From contig CAKZOI010000104.1 of NCBI GenBank assembly GCA_937136395.1, forward strand, positions 1 to 64,000: 64,000 bases of DNA. Direction: 5' to 3'. Positions 43,820 through 54,165 of the stretch are shown here, piece after piece. The notes below the pieces were generated by a model. The model was not told the DNA's origin. It made no database searches and saw only the letters and a program-made list of their open reading frames with translations. How positions within the stretch are numbered: the first letter of the stretch is position 1; each line of letters starts with the position of its first letter. This stretch comes from an uncultured Opitutia bacterium (GTDB taxonomy: Bacteria > Verrucomicrobiota > Verrucomicrobiia > Opitutales > Coraliomargaritaceae). Position numbers and translations under genes: made by a program.

Positions 43820-44692
43820 CTAGTGGAAGGTGGGCATGCACTTGTCTCGCGGAACGATGACCACATTACGACTGGCACCTGCAGGAATGGTTGCGGCGAG
43901 TTTTTCCGAATCGGCAGGCAGCGGCTTGCCTTCAAAACTATAAAATACATAGCCGATCCCTGTGAGCAGCTCGTGTATGTTGTAAAAGCCTTTGGTGTGG
44001 TTGGGCGTATGGTAGTCGGGTGCGACTTCCATCAGTAGCACGGGTTGCATGCTCGTGAGTGTGTTTTGGCCACCTGCTAGCACATCCGACTCGTTGCCAT
44101 CGACGTCGATCTTAATTAAATCAAGACGCTCGATTCCTTGTGCTTTTACGTAGTCATCTAGGCAAGTGATCGGGGCGGTTCCTGTCGTTTTAAACACCCC
44201 TTGGTGGGACTCGTGTCTCTCTGAGTCCGTTTCGAATGGCCAACTTGAGTGAATTTCGATACCGTCGTTTGGCGATGCTTGACTCGAAAAAATGCTGTGA
44301 GTTGTGGTGATGTTTTTCTCGATCGATGGATTTAGGCGAATATTATCTGTAAGTTTCTCATACGCGTATTCGGTGGCTTCGATTGCATAAGCACGTCCGG
44401 TTTTACCGACGCTTTTACCCATCATCAGTGTGTGTGCTCCGATATTTGCACCGATATCCATGACCACCTCGCCTTCCTTCACATTGCGGCTGATAAATCG
44501 ATTTAAGTAGCCTTCAAAACTCCCGGTCAAAAAGATCATAAAGTCGACCACCTCACGCAGATCTAGTTGCCAGGTAAATCCACTGCGAGTAAATGTGCCT
44601 GACATTCTTTTGCCGCAGACTGTGCGAGCGAATCGAATACCTCGAAAGAGCAAGGATGCTAAGAGTATCTTGTGCTTGGTCTTAAGGGTCAT
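43820..44692 (-). CDS. FkbM family methyltransferase
   Basis: 290 aa. SAM site VVMDIGANIGAHTLMMG (about residues 76-92), acid AIEATEYAYEKL, then LDLIKIDVDGNESDVLAGG, a hallmark of the FkbM family (O-methylation of sugars or small molecules). Its neighbours suggest O-methylation of a surface glycan. It overlaps the upstream GT39-like gene by 4 bp. Confidence 0.87.
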   Translation of the reverse strand: MTLKTKHKILLASLLFRGIRFARTVCGKRMSGTFTRSGFTWQLDLREVVDFMIFLTGSFEGYLNRFISRNVKEGEVVMDIGANIGAHTLMMGKSVGKTGRAYAIEATEYAYEKLTDNIRLNPSIEKNITTTHSIFSSQASPNDGIEIHSSWPFETDSERHESHQGVFKTTGTAPITCLDDYVKAQGIERLDLIKIDVDGNESDVLAGGQNTLTSMQPVLLMEVAPDYHTPNHTKGFYNIHELLTGIGYVFYSFEGKPLPADSEKLAATIPAGASRNVVIVPRDKCMPTFH

Positions 44693-46602
44693 GGAGTCTC
44701 TATACTTATGGATGGAGCGAAGATATTGTTCAAAGTCTGCTTAACGAACGAATGCGTTGGGGCTGTTTTGGCGATGATCGCGGCTTCTAGCAGGTTGAAA
44801 GCTTTGTCCCCTTGGTAAAGGCTCAATTCCTCTGCTGTGGGTGTTGCGCTGTGGCCTGTCCAATACAAGCAGGCACGCGCGAAAGGGTAAGCGTGGGAAT
44901 GCGCTTCCCATTTTTTAAGTGCTGGTGAGGCATCTCCTAGTTTCCAATAGTAAATGCCGATAATGGTCTGGATGTTCGGGTTGTTGCTATTGTAGTGCTT
45001 GGCTATATCCAACAGCTCCGTTGTTTCGTTTTGAGTGAGTGCCTTTGGTGTTTCAGATAGTGCCCATTTGTTAAAGTGCGCTTGGGTGAGGGTATCTTGC
45101 ATGTCCTCACGAGTAGGATTCATTGCTAATGCTTTGCCTGCCCAATGGATGGTTGCGTTATCTTGATTAGTGCGCATTGATGCATTCGCAAGTAATGCGT
45201 AATCTTCTTCCCAGGTGCTTTTATCGGAAACATTGAACCAGTTTGAATAAGTGATGGTGCAGGTGAGTAGAGCGCAGGAAAGGAAAACGAGTTTCCACTT
45301 CTTTTGTGATGTAAGCCAGATCGCTTTGAGGGACAGTATCCCGCCCGAGAGTAGGCAAAGAATGGGTATCATCGGCACTCGAAAGCGATTGGGAGTATAG
45401 AACCAGATCGTTCCAGCGGCATAGAGTGCAAATACTAGAATCATTGCGATGAATGCATGGCTCTTTAGATCTGTGCGTTGAAGGCCGACGAGTGTTCCGC
45501 CAACTGCAATGAGCAGTATAGCTCCCCAATGGATCGGGTTCCAGCGCAAGGGCCAGTGTATATTCTTATGCAAGTTATAGGTCTTGTTGTCGTATTGTTC
45601 GTAGTTATTGAGAAAGAAGTAGGCTTTGCGGGTCATCAGACCAATCCAGTCTACAGGGTGCTGTAAGATGTGAGCGAAGGCTTTGCTTTTCCAGTGAGCA
45701 TTCATATCTGAAATGGAATGCGGTGCGTGGTTTCCTGTTTCTAACTCGTATAGTTTGATGGATTCTAGCTTAGCTGGGTTGTCGTATTGGTTCTCGAATT
45801 CGATACGTATTTGCTGAGTATAGATTTTCCCTGAGGCTTGTGGACCGTTGCCAGCCCACAGGTTATAAGCGCCTTGCCAAGGCAGCACACGGAATTCGTT
45901 GGCGACTTTATAATTAGCAACACCCAAAAGCAGACAGCTCAATACTAGCGGTGCCGCAGCACAAGCGGCGTATGAACACTTTTTGGACGCATGGATGAAT
46001 AGGCATGCGATTGGCCATATGATTGCTAGAGGCAGCAAATGTGAGCGTAATGCGGCTCCTATTGCAAGATAGGCACCAATGAGTAAAGTGCCTCGTAATG
46101 TCGGCTGCTTAAGCCAATCAAGCGATCGATGCAGTGCAAGGCAAAGGCATGCGGTGGCTGGCAGGATGTCGAATGGGTCAGCCGCGAAAAATAAAACAAC
46201 TGGGTTCAGGCCTATTAGGAGTCCGCTAAGCCATCCGGCAGCAGTGCTTTTCCAAAGTCGCATGGATGCGACACATATTGTTGAGGTGCAAATGAGTAGG
46301 GCGCAGGCATTTAAAATCCTCGCCATAGAGGGGAGCACTTCAAATGAGAGGCCCATTTTTAAAAATAGTGATAGTAGGAATGGGTAGAACGGAGCTCGAT
46401 GGAATGACTCCTGCGGTAGCGCTCCTTTAGCAATTTGTTGCGCTAGCAGAAGCGTCTGCTGGTTATCCAACGCAGGAGACATTCCTAGTGGAGTTTGCGC
46501 GTATTCAAATAACCAAATGGCTGTGTAGCTTAGCGTTATCAATAAGACCCATAAAAGTGTGCGCCTAGAGAAGAAAGGTGTGTCTGTCTCAGCGCTCATC
46601 AA
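44689..46602 (-). CDS. GT39-like membrane glycosyltransferase with C-terminal helical repeats
   Basis: 637 aa. About 10 transmembrane helices. The first loop has MSPALDNQQTLLLAQQIAKG then SFHRAPFYPFLLSLFLK, the common ArnT/PMT (GT-C) pattern. The last 160 residues are soluble TPR-like helices (AGKALAMNPTREDMQDTL, IIGIYYWKLGDASPALKKW). Such a tail may bind the acceptor or partner proteins. It overlaps the next gene of the operon by 4 bp and the preceding one by 14 bp. Confidence 0.78.
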   Translation of the reverse strand: MMSAETDTPFFSRRTLLWVLLITLSYTAIWLFEYAQTPLGMSPALDNQQTLLLAQQIAKGALPQESFHRAPFYPFLLSLFLKMGLSFEVLPSMARILNACALLICTSTICVASMRLWKSTAAGWLSGLLIGLNPVVLFFAADPFDILPATACLCLALHRSLDWLKQPTLRGTLLIGAYLAIGAALRSHLLPLAIIWPIACLFIHASKKCSYAACAAAPLVLSCLLLGVANYKVANEFRVLPWQGAYNLWAGNGPQASGKIYTQQIRIEFENQYDNPAKLESIKLYELETGNHAPHSISDMNAHWKSKAFAHILQHPVDWIGLMTRKAYFFLNNYEQYDNKTYNLHKNIHWPLRWNPIHWGAILLIAVGGTLVGLQRTDLKSHAFIAMILVFALYAAGTIWFYTPNRFRVPMIPILCLLSGGILSLKAIWLTSQKKWKLVFLSCALLTCTITYSNWFNVSDKSTWEEDYALLANASMRTNQDNATIHWAGKALAMNPTREDMQDTLTQAHFNKWALSETPKALTQNETTELLDIAKHYNSNNPNIQTIIGIYYWKLGDASPALKKWEAHSHAYPFARACLYWTGHSATPTAEELSLYQGDKAFNLLEAAIIAKTAPTHSFVKQTLNNIFAPSISIETP

Positions 46603-48589
46603 TGTCTAGGCGTTTGGTAATGACGTGGCCATAGTCGTCGTCACAGTGTTGTGCCAAATGGTAGGGAACTCCAGCTGGCATTGGACCGACGATGACGCAG
46701 TATTCTAAATTGCTCTGGATAAATTTACCTAGAGCCGACACGGTATCAATCTCTCCGTATTGACGACTGCCGTTTAATGGAAGCCAATTGATATCTGGAC
46801 GCGCCCAATAGAAATTGATGTGCCCCAAATGGCCGAAGCCAATGATGGCGACATCGGCACCTGAGGGTATTTTAGCGAGTAATTCATTCGGGTTCCCCGG
46901 ATTCGGGCGATTGCCATTGAGGACTTTGACCCAAGTTCCGTTGCCTTCTGCAAACGAATATTCAAATACTTTTTGCGGCGTTATTGGAATGCCTCGGGAT
47001 ACCATTTTCCCGACAGCAAAAACCGATCGATTGAAATCAGTCGTTTTGACAACGATGAGTGATAGGATCGCAATCGTCGTGAGGGTCGCTGTCAGTAATT
47101 TACTCGAAAATCGGTCTAGGAAAATAGCGAGTGCAGGCGTTAGCGTAATAAAGAATAAGGTCATGAAACGCCCGTTCCAGATCATCCAAGAGATAGATCC
47201 AGCAATCAGTAAGTAGTAGAGGACCGCTGGTATTAGATAGATGAATGCTCGCCTCTGGAGGCACCCTGCTGTTGGTAAGCAGATGAATAGGATACATGCG
47301 CCGAGTGGGCCAAACCAGCTGTAGTCTTCCTGTGTGAGTGAGTTTGCGTAGAATGCGCCGCGCTCCGAACCTGCCTCGTTGAAGTAGGGCTGCAGGTATG
47401 TATCATAAAATTGAGTCGTGGTTTCCGAGAGTGAAGGTATTCCAAGGTTTTGGCTGATGACGCTGTTGGTTAAAAACCCGATTTCGAAGCTATGTATCGA
47501 ATAGCGAATTGTATTGGCGGCGAAGCCTTTGATTCCATCGTTTTGAGTGTGTCGCTGAGTGAAACTTTCGGGCCCTGACCAGCCTTCGTAGTGCTTAATG
47601 TTCCAGGCATATAGCCATATTTGGGAGCTAATGAGCAAGGGGATGACCAACGCTATCTGAAGCTTTGGGTGCTTGAATGCTTCATGTATTAGGCGACGAT
47701 AGACTTTGCTTCTCCATAGCTTTGTTTTGCATATTACGATTATTGCGAGGCCAGGTAGAAAGAGTGCAAAGGTTGTTTTAGTGGAAAGGCCGAATGCACA
47801 AATGCAGAGGAGTAGTAGCAGCTTTTTGTAGGATGTTTTTTCGCTAAATCGAATGGCAATCAGGTAAGCGGCAATGCCAGCATTGGCCATCAGGATGTCG
47901 TTTTTTACCGATGCCGCTTGTAGCACAATCATGGTGAGACTCATCATGATAAGCATACAGACGCCCGCATTGCGTCGGTTTGTAAACTGAGTGGCTATGC
48001 TGTATACGCCTGCGCCGATTGCCAGATAACTGCTTAAACTGAAGATGGCTAAGCCAGTCGTTACTTTTAGGGATAAAAAGGGGTAGAATAGGATGTCCGC
48101 GCCCACGGGGAAAATGACCTCGTGGTAGCGTGTGAAATTTTCGAGAAATAAAGTATTTTGCTGAATGAATAGCCAAACCCTAGGGAAATGATAGGTTTGC
48201 GCATCGATGTTTGTATTCGGCAGGAGTAGCACCTGCGCTAGCGTGTAAATGCAGCATAAGGATAGCGGTAGCGAAATCCAGAAACATCGCTTGGCTTCAT
48301 GGACGAAGCGTTGACCATCTTGGAGTAGATGTGCTCGACGTTGCCAGACTTCTCTGGCGCTCCAAGTAATGAATGCAGCGCTTAATATGACCCCGATGAA
48401 TGGTAGCTCGGCTAAAAAACGTAATTGAAAAATGACTGAGTAGATTGCTTGATTGATCGGTATGGAGACGGCGATGCTCGCCATGATTCTCCAACGCAGG
48501 CTACGTAGCTTTGCAAAAATGGCTACTGCGGAGACTAGGTAGAGTCCTACGAGAAGGAGACTTATTAGCAGCTCTGTGAGAGAGGGCAT
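46589..48589 (-). CDS. Large GT-C-type membrane protein
   Basis: 666 aa with about 12 membrane segments. The first extracytoplasmic loop contains NTNIDAQTYHFPRVWLFIQ, similar to the Y-H-x-P-R-V block of a GT-C subfamily of glycan mannosyl/arabinosyl-type enzymes, and later VLQAASVKNDILMANAGI. First gene of a six-gene minus-strand run (46589-40068) that ends with the GT2/RmlD-like pair. It is divergent from the GT2 gene at 48745. Substrate unknown. Confidence 0.7.
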   Translation of the reverse strand: MPSLTELLISLLLVGLYLVSAVAIFAKLRSLRWRIMASIAVSIPINQAIYSVIFQLRFLAELPFIGVILSAAFITWSAREVWQRRAHLLQDGQRFVHEAKRCFWISLPLSLCCIYTLAQVLLLPNTNIDAQTYHFPRVWLFIQQNTLFLENFTRYHEVIFPVGADILFYPFLSLKVTTGLAIFSLSSYLAIGAGVYSIATQFTNRRNAGVCMLIMMSLTMIVLQAASVKNDILMANAGIAAYLIAIRFSEKTSYKKLLLLLCICAFGLSTKTTFALFLPGLAIIVICKTKLWRSKVYRRLIHEAFKHPKLQIALVIPLLISSQIWLYAWNIKHYEGWSGPESFTQRHTQNDGIKGFAANTIRYSIHSFEIGFLTNSVISQNLGIPSLSETTTQFYDTYLQPYFNEAGSERGAFYANSLTQEDYSWFGPLGACILFICLPTAGCLQRRAFIYLIPAVLYYLLIAGSISWMIWNGRFMTLFFITLTPALAIFLDRFSSKLLTATLTTIAILSLIVVKTTDFNRSVFAVGKMVSRGIPITPQKVFEYSFAEGNGTWVKVLNGNRPNPGNPNELLAKIPSGADVAIIGFGHLGHINFYWARPDINWLPLNGSRQYGEIDTVSALGKFIQSNLEYCVIVGPMPAGVPYHLAQHCDDDYGHVITKRLDIDER

Positions 48590-48744
48590 CGTGACGGTTG
48601 GGATTGTCTATATCTTGAATCAGCCGGAATCATTGCTGAGGATATGTTTTAGGCAAGCTGTGTTTAAGCATGAAATACCCTTAAGCGAATGGCTCTCGTG
48701 ATATTGGGTTGCTTTGCAGGCTTCGTATGCATGATTTAGTATGT

Positions 48745-49437
48745 ATGAATGTCTCGATAGTGATCCCCATCTATAACGAAAAAGAGACCCTGCACGAAAT
48801 CATTAGTCGAGTGCGGGCGGTCGATGAGATGGATATTAAGGAAATCATCCTTGTAGATGACTTCTCCAGCGATGGAACACGCGCAATCCTAGAGCAGGAG
48901 TTTGAAGACGCCGTATTCAAAAAGCTTTATCACGATGTGAATCAAGGGAAAGGCGCGGCGTTGCGCACAGGATTCGCTGCAGCTACGGGTGATATCGTAG
49001 CAGTTCAAGATGCGGATTTGGAATACGACCCTGCCGAGCTTCCAGGTTTAATTAAGCCAATAATTAACAATCAAGCAGATGTGGTCTTTGGTTCACGATT
49101 CGTCGGTGGCGGGGCGCATCGAGTGGTGTTCTTTTGGCATATGATGGGCAATAAGTTTTTAACTTTATTGAGTAACATGATGACTAACTTGAATCTAACA
49201 GATATGGAATGCTGTTATAAATTGTTTCGTCGAGAAGTGCTTGAAAAGATTACGATTGAGGAAGACCGATTCGGAGTCGAACCCGAGGTGACCGCCAAAG
49301 TTTCGAAGTTAAATGCTCGAATTTTTGAAGTGGGAATTTCTTACTACGGTCGAACATACGATGAAGGTAAAAAAATCGGCTGGAAAGATGGCGTGCGAGC
49401 GATCTATGCGATTGTGAAATACGGCTTGTTCCGCTAA
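48745..49437 (+). CDS. GT2 family glycosyltransferase (DPM1-like)
   Basis: 231 aa from the ATG at 48745 ([17 protein letters not shown]); upstream ATGs at 48709 and 48727 are less likely. Motifs are [46 protein letters not shown] (DxD-like) and [14 protein letters not shown]. No membrane helices, so it resembles soluble dolichol/undecaprenyl-phosphate mannosyltransferases. It stands alone between the divergent GT-C gene and a convergent pseudogene. Confidence 0.87.
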   Translation: MNVSIVIPIYNEKETLHEIISRVRAVDEMDIKEIILVDDFSSDGTRAILEQEFEDAVFKKLYHDVNQGKGAALRTGFAAATGDIVAVQDADLEYDPAELPGLIKPIINNQADVVFGSRFVGGGAHRVVFFWHMMGNKFLTLLSNMMTNLNLTDMECCYKLFRREVLEKITIEEDRFGVEPEVTAKVSKLNARIFEVGISYYGRTYDEGKKIGWKDGVRAIYAIVKYGLFR

Positions 49438-51002
49438 TCAGCGTATTTCCTGTATCCAGAGCGTTTCATTCCCAAATTGTTTATATAGCTTGAAAGGCAC
49501 GGCGTCTGCGCTACCTGGCGAACCATCTGAAGGTGGTCTCATGTTGGAACCTTGAACGATGATCGTGTCTGCAATAGGGGCGAGTTCGCTCAAGTGGACG
49601 CGACTACGTTCAATGTAGAAGCGCGAAGCCCAAACGGAAAACCACAAGTGGTCGCTGTAAATTTATTTAATATGGCTTTCGTAATGTGAGCCAGCAAAGA
49701 TGTCGCCAAATATCAGTGCGAAGGTCTGGTTTGAGGATCCATAGGCATTGGCAACAATTGTTGTAGCCGGTAGAGCCTTTGTGAAGCTCTCTGCTGCGGC
49801 GCTCTGCGTGCGATTCTGTTGAGCCTCAGCAATGGCTAATTGGTAGCGAACTCCAAGTAGGGTGAGACATAGGCCGATCACTACAATGGCTAACGGGCTG
49901 GCATGGCGATGTAGACGGCTACAATAGAGACGCGCATTATCGAAATAACATACAATTGTTAAGGCTAAAAAGGTAGAGCTGGGCTCAAATAATGAATATT
50001 TGGCTGCTTCAAGATGATGACAAAGAACCCCACTTGAAAGTAACACAACAGGCATAGTGGTTGGCTGAGCGTGTGTATGACGCATCTGGGGGAGCGTTCT
50101 CGCCTAAGGCTTGAGATTAGTTTCCAAGTCGCTAGACTTGCGGAACATAGTAATAGGAGACTGTAGATGGGCTCGTCCAATATGATTGTCTCGATGAACT
50201 TAAGATTGTCTATGTCCATCAACCCGATGTCACCTTTACCATATGCTTCAGTGTGTATGGCTAAACCAACGATCCACGAAATGTAATAATCGAATCTAGG
50301 GATTAGAAGAACCGCCCATGCGCTCATTGTGAGAAGGCTGGATGCTAAGTAAGTGATTCGAGCGCGCTTTCCTTGTATCAGCAAGAGGACGAGGAGGAGG
50401 ACTGGGATGAAAGTCATCTTAGTCATGATCCCGCATGCCACGATTATGCCGAGTCCAATTGACAACCTTAGTGGTGTGCTTTGCTTATCTTGGCGATCAT
50501 CTAAGGGCTTAAATAGCATGAGGCATAAGCCATACCCAATGATTAGTAGCGGCGATTCTTCATGTATCCGAGCCATGGATACTGGAACGGTATAAAACCA
50601 TAATGGGCTACCCTGAGCTAGCGTGAAGAGTAGCGCGCAGAAGGCGCTCAATAGCGTCAGTTGAATCGTATTTTAGTAGTGCTCGGGCAGATGGAGGACT
50701 GATTTCTCCAGCGTGGAGTGCGTCTCGCCTGTTTTGAGCGTATAGGTGGCTTTAGTTGCTAGGGCGCTCCATAGCTGTAATGGGGTCCCCGGGTGGTCGA
50801 CTTGGTGAGGTGGGAAGCCTTGGGTTAGGTTGAGCGCATTGAGTAGATAGGCATACTCCGGGTCATCATTAAACCCGTAATAGTAGGGCCCCCTTGCTTC
50901 CTTTATTTGTAGGACAATACAAAAGAAAACCACTGGCAGGATCAGCAGAGCGAATCGCTGCTTCGCCTTTATTGAGTCGTCTTTGCATTTCGAGGGCTGC
51001 AT
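49438..51002 (-). pseudogene. Degenerate GT-C membrane glycosyltransferase gene
   Basis: Reads as one about 520-codon gene with three lesions. Start ATG 51002 (MQPSKCKDDSIKAKQRF); loop YYYGFNDDPEYAYLL and HQVDHPGTPLQLW look like a GT-C first loop. TAA at 50673-50675 interrupts it in frame, after which NTIQLTLLSAFCALLF continues. The five-base T-run (A5 at 49967-49971 on plus) lost a base; one more T would give PFLALTIVCYF and continue. A second in-frame TAA at 49663-49665 precedes IYSDHLWFSVWASRFY and the end at 49438. Hence pseudogene (or poor sequence). It directly abuts the GT2 gene. Confidence 0.8.
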
Positions 51003-51064
51003 GTTTTAAAGGTGCTGGTGCCATTTGCCATCGGGCGATATGGAATGTTTCCAACTGTAGTGGT

Positions 51065-52543
51065 TTAGTCGATATTTGAATTGAAAAATGCGATCAATCG
51101 TTTTGCAGTGATTTTACCAATGCCTTCCAGTTCGACGAGCTCATCAATTGTGGCTGCGCGTAGTTTTTTAAGCGATCCAAAGTGTAAGAGTAGCTGTTGC
51201 TTTCGTTTAGATCCTAAGCCTGGGAAGTCGTCTAGGATCGATTCACGTAGGCGTTTGCTGCGTAGTTCAGCATTAAAACTATTGGCGAAATGGTGAGCTT
51301 CATCACGTATGTGTTGTAGTAGTCGCAGTGCAGGGTCGTGATGTGGGAGGTTGAGTGGTTCGCGTCCATCGCTAAAGATGATCGTTTCGTTGCGTTTGGC
51401 GAGTCCGATGAGCTCGGGAGGTTCGAGGCCTTGTTCTAGAAATGCTTTGAGTGCTGATGTTACCTGTCCGGCGCCACCATCAATCACGATTAGATCTGGA
51501 AAGGCTTTGCGTTCTTCATGAAGTCGTCGATAGCGACGGCCGACGACTTCTTCCATTGCGCGAAAATCGTCGTTGCCGATGAAACTTTTGATTTTGAAAC
51601 GTCGGTAGTTCTTACGATCCGGTTTGCCATCTCTGAAAGCGACCATTGATGCGACACAGAAACTGCCCGAGATGTGAGAGATGTCGAAACACTCCATATG
51701 CTTTGGTGCTGTGGAGAGGGCCAGTTCCGATTGCAGACGTTTGACAACTTGGAGATGATTGTGCGTGCCGAGTAAGTTGCGTTCAAATTTACGCGTGCGG
51801 TTTGCGGTTTGTTCGAGGGCTTCGATCATATCGCGCAGAGCGGCGGCTTTTTCGTAGGCGCGATTCTCCGCGGCGTGCTCCATGTGTTCTTTAAGTTCGG
51901 CAAGCCATTCACGGGCTTTGCCGTCGAGAAAGTTGCAGGCGGCTTCGAGACGCTCCTGATATTCTTTTTCGGTGATCTCATTTTCGTGTTCGTAGATTTC
52001 CGCTCGGGCATCGTCGTAGAGCCGCCATTTGCCATCGCCGAGGTCGGTTGGTTTGGCATCGCTGAGTAATATTCCAAATTTGCGGCGTAGTTCGGCGAGT
52101 GTTTTACGCAAGTGGCTTGAATGGGCGAAGGGGCCGTAATAGCGTGAGTTGCTGTCGGTGCGATTGCGGGTGAGTCGAAAGCGAGGTAAGGTCTCACGGG
52201 GATCGATACGCACGAGTAGGAAGCGCTTGTCGTCGGTGAAGTCAGTATTGTAGCGAGGCTTATACTTTTTGATCAGCTGACCTTCGAGGAGCAGAGCTTC
52301 GGCCTCCGACTTGACGATGATGATATCGAAATCGCGGATAAGGTCGATCATCGCGCGCACTTTGGGTTGGGCGACCATCAGCTTGCGGGACGCCTGAAAG
52401 TAGGTGGACACGCGTTTCTTTAAGTCCTTTGCTTTGCCGACATAAATCGTCTGCCCGAGTCGATCTTTCATTATGTACACGCCCGGGCGGTGCGGTAGCC
52501 TGCGGACTTTTTCTTTGATATTAACTTTGGCCGACTCTGGCAT
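51065..52543 (-). CDS. uvrC: Excinuclease ABC subunit C, short form
   Basis: Nucleotide-excision-repair endonuclease. 492 aa versus about 600 for E. coli UvrC. Order: GIY-YIG nuclease domain (GVYIMKDRLGQTIYVGKAKD, residues about 21-40), UVR-like helix (ENRAYEKAAALRDMIEAL), RNase H-like nuclease (MECFDISHISGSFCVASM, VIDGGAGQVTSAL) and C-terminal helix-hairpin-helix (LDDFPGLGSKRKQQLL, LEGIGKITAKRL). The missing length lies mostly between the first half and the RNase H-like domain. All catalytic regions appear present. Confidence 0.92.
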   Translation of the reverse strand: MPESAKVNIKEKVRRLPHRPGVYIMKDRLGQTIYVGKAKDLKKRVSTYFQASRKLMVAQPKVRAMIDLIRDFDIIIVKSEAEALLLEGQLIKKYKPRYNTDFTDDKRFLLVRIDPRETLPRFRLTRNRTDSNSRYYGPFAHSSHLRKTLAELRRKFGILLSDAKPTDLGDGKWRLYDDARAEIYEHENEITEKEYQERLEAACNFLDGKAREWLAELKEHMEHAAENRAYEKAAALRDMIEALEQTANRTRKFERNLLGTHNHLQVVKRLQSELALSTAPKHMECFDISHISGSFCVASMVAFRDGKPDRKNYRRFKIKSFIGNDDFRAMEEVVGRRYRRLHEERKAFPDLIVIDGGAGQVTSALKAFLEQGLEPPELIGLAKRNETIIFSDGREPLNLPHHDPALRLLQHIRDEAHHFANSFNAELRSKRLRESILDDFPGLGSKRKQQLLLHFGSLKKLRAATIDELVELEGIGKITAKRLIAFFNSNID

Positions 52544-52628
52544 AGTATGAATAGCTAAAGGTAAGAGGGTTAAAGGGGAATGGTACTAACTCAAGAAGCT
52601 TTATTGGGATGACATTCATAACTTCATT

Positions 52629-52710
52629 TGGAGGGCAATGCTTCGTCATTGTCGTTGAAACACTTAAACGCTGCAAACTGTCGACGGTTGCGACGGAGCG
52701 CAACCCTCCA
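52629..52710. repeat. REPIN-like composite hairpin element between uvrC and cinA
   Basis: Outer arms TGGAGGG (52629-52635) and CCCTCCA (52704-52710) enclose two hairpins: CAATG-CTTCGT-CATTG (52636-52651) and GGTTGCG-ACGGAG-CGCAACC (52686-52705). It occupies the middle of the 268-bp divergent gap, which otherwise shows nothing else clear. Confidence 0.7.
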
Positions 52711-52811
52711 GCTTTTACCGAACACTTTGTTATGTTCGTGCCATTTGGTAAATGGGCAATCGATCTTCATGTTTGCATTTTAAGCTATTTAGCGCTCATT
52801 TCCAGTCACCT

Positions 52812-54095
52812 ATGCCGTATCCTATCAAAGTCGAAGTCATTAATTTTGGAGACGAACTCCTTGTCGGTATTCGCGACAACGCGCACCTCACTTACCTTGG
52901 AGAGCAACTCGCACGCTACGGATTGCCGATCCATCGGGCGCGTATCATTACTGATGACCTCGATGAGATCAAGAAAGCGTTCACGGATGCATGGGCACAC
53001 TCAGATGTTGTGATCACGACGGGTGGCTTAGGGCCGACTGCGGATGATATGACTCGCGAGTCGATCGCGGAAGCACTGGGTGCTGAGCTTGTGTTCGACC
53101 CGTCGATAGAAGAGGCGATTCAGGCTCGTTTTAAGGTAATGGGTCGTTCGATGGCCGCTCATCATTTGAAGCAGTGTTATCGCTTCAAGGATGGCATAGT
53201 ATTGCCCAACGACCGTGGCACTGCTCCTGGTTTATCTTATCGAGCTGGTGGGAAATGGCTCATTATGTTGCCTGGCCCGACACATGAGCTACAGCCGATG
53301 TTTGAAAAAACGGTTTTAGCGATGTTGCAATCCGCTGGGGTGCTTACTGAAGAGGAGGCTTATTTGCAGATTCGCACTTGTGGCTCGGGAGAATCGACAG
53401 TTGAGCAAGTCTTGCAGCCGCTCATCGAGCGTTATCCTTCGGTGGCGGTCGCTTTTTGTGTTCACTATGGCATTGTTGATGTTCGCTTGAGCAGCCGTGG
53501 TGGATCGATGACCTCGGCTGAGTTGAAATTAATCGGGCAAGAGGCACGCGAATTAGTTGGTGATGATTTTGTCTGTTTTGGGCATTGTTCCTTGGCTAAA
53601 GTGGTTTTTCATGAATTGCGTGCGTTAGATCGCACACTTGCGGTCGCTGAATCGTGCACAGGTGGAGCATTGGCCGACACATTTACAAATATTTCCGGAG
53701 CGTCTAAAGTGTTCGCTGGAGGGGTCGTTTGTTATACGAATGATGTGAAAATGGATATTTTAGGCGTGCCCGAATGCTTACTTGATCAGCATGGTGCCGT
53801 GAGCTCGGAATGCGCGGTTGCCTTAGCGTCTGGAGTCGCGGAGAAGTTCTCAACTGATTATGGCTTGAGCATCACAGGTTTCGCTGGCCCAGGTGGTGGA
53901 GATGAAGCCAACCCTGTGGGCACCATACATCTAGGTTATCATTCGCCTGTCGGCGTATGGTGCAAGACCGTGCGTTATACCGGAGGGCGTTTGGACGTTA
54001 AGGCGCGCGCGGTGCATGCCGCGCTGGACTGGATGCGCCGCAAGTTGAAAAAGTATAAGATGGAAGAGATGCTTTGCTGTGGTGGTAAAGACTAG
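52812..54095 (+). CDS. cinA: CinA family protein / nicotinamide-nucleotide amidohydrolase
   Basis: 427 aa from the ATG at 52812 (MPYPIKVEVINFGDELL); the ATG at 52752 would add 20 residues of no similarity. The N-terminal MoaB-like domain has TTGGLGPTADDMTRE. The C-terminal CinA/PncC domain has AESCTGGALADTFTN and GFAGPGGGDEANPVG. PncC-type enzymes deamidate NMN in NAD salvage; CinA is linked to competence in some bacteria. The downstream gene holA starts 70 bp later. Confidence 0.93.
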   Translation: MPYPIKVEVINFGDELLVGIRDNAHLTYLGEQLARYGLPIHRARIITDDLDEIKKAFTDAWAHSDVVITTGGLGPTADDMTRESIAEALGAELVFDPSIEEAIQARFKVMGRSMAAHHLKQCYRFKDGIVLPNDRGTAPGLSYRAGGKWLIMLPGPTHELQPMFEKTVLAMLQSAGVLTEEEAYLQIRTCGSGESTVEQVLQPLIERYPSVAVAFCVHYGIVDVRLSSRGGSMTSAELKLIGQEARELVGDDFVCFGHCSLAKVVFHELRALDRTLAVAESCTGGALADTFTNISGASKVFAGGVVCYTNDVKMDILGVPECLLDQHGAVSSECAVALASGVAEKFSTDYGLSITGFAGPGGGDEANPVGTIHLGYHSPVGVWCKTVRYTGGRLDVKARAVHAALDWMRRKLKKYKMEEMLCCGGKD

Positions 54096-54165
54096 AGGTT
54101 AGCTTGATATTTTTATTGATGAAGCTTGGACTCTGTGTGGCAATTTGCTTTGATTCCCGCTAACT

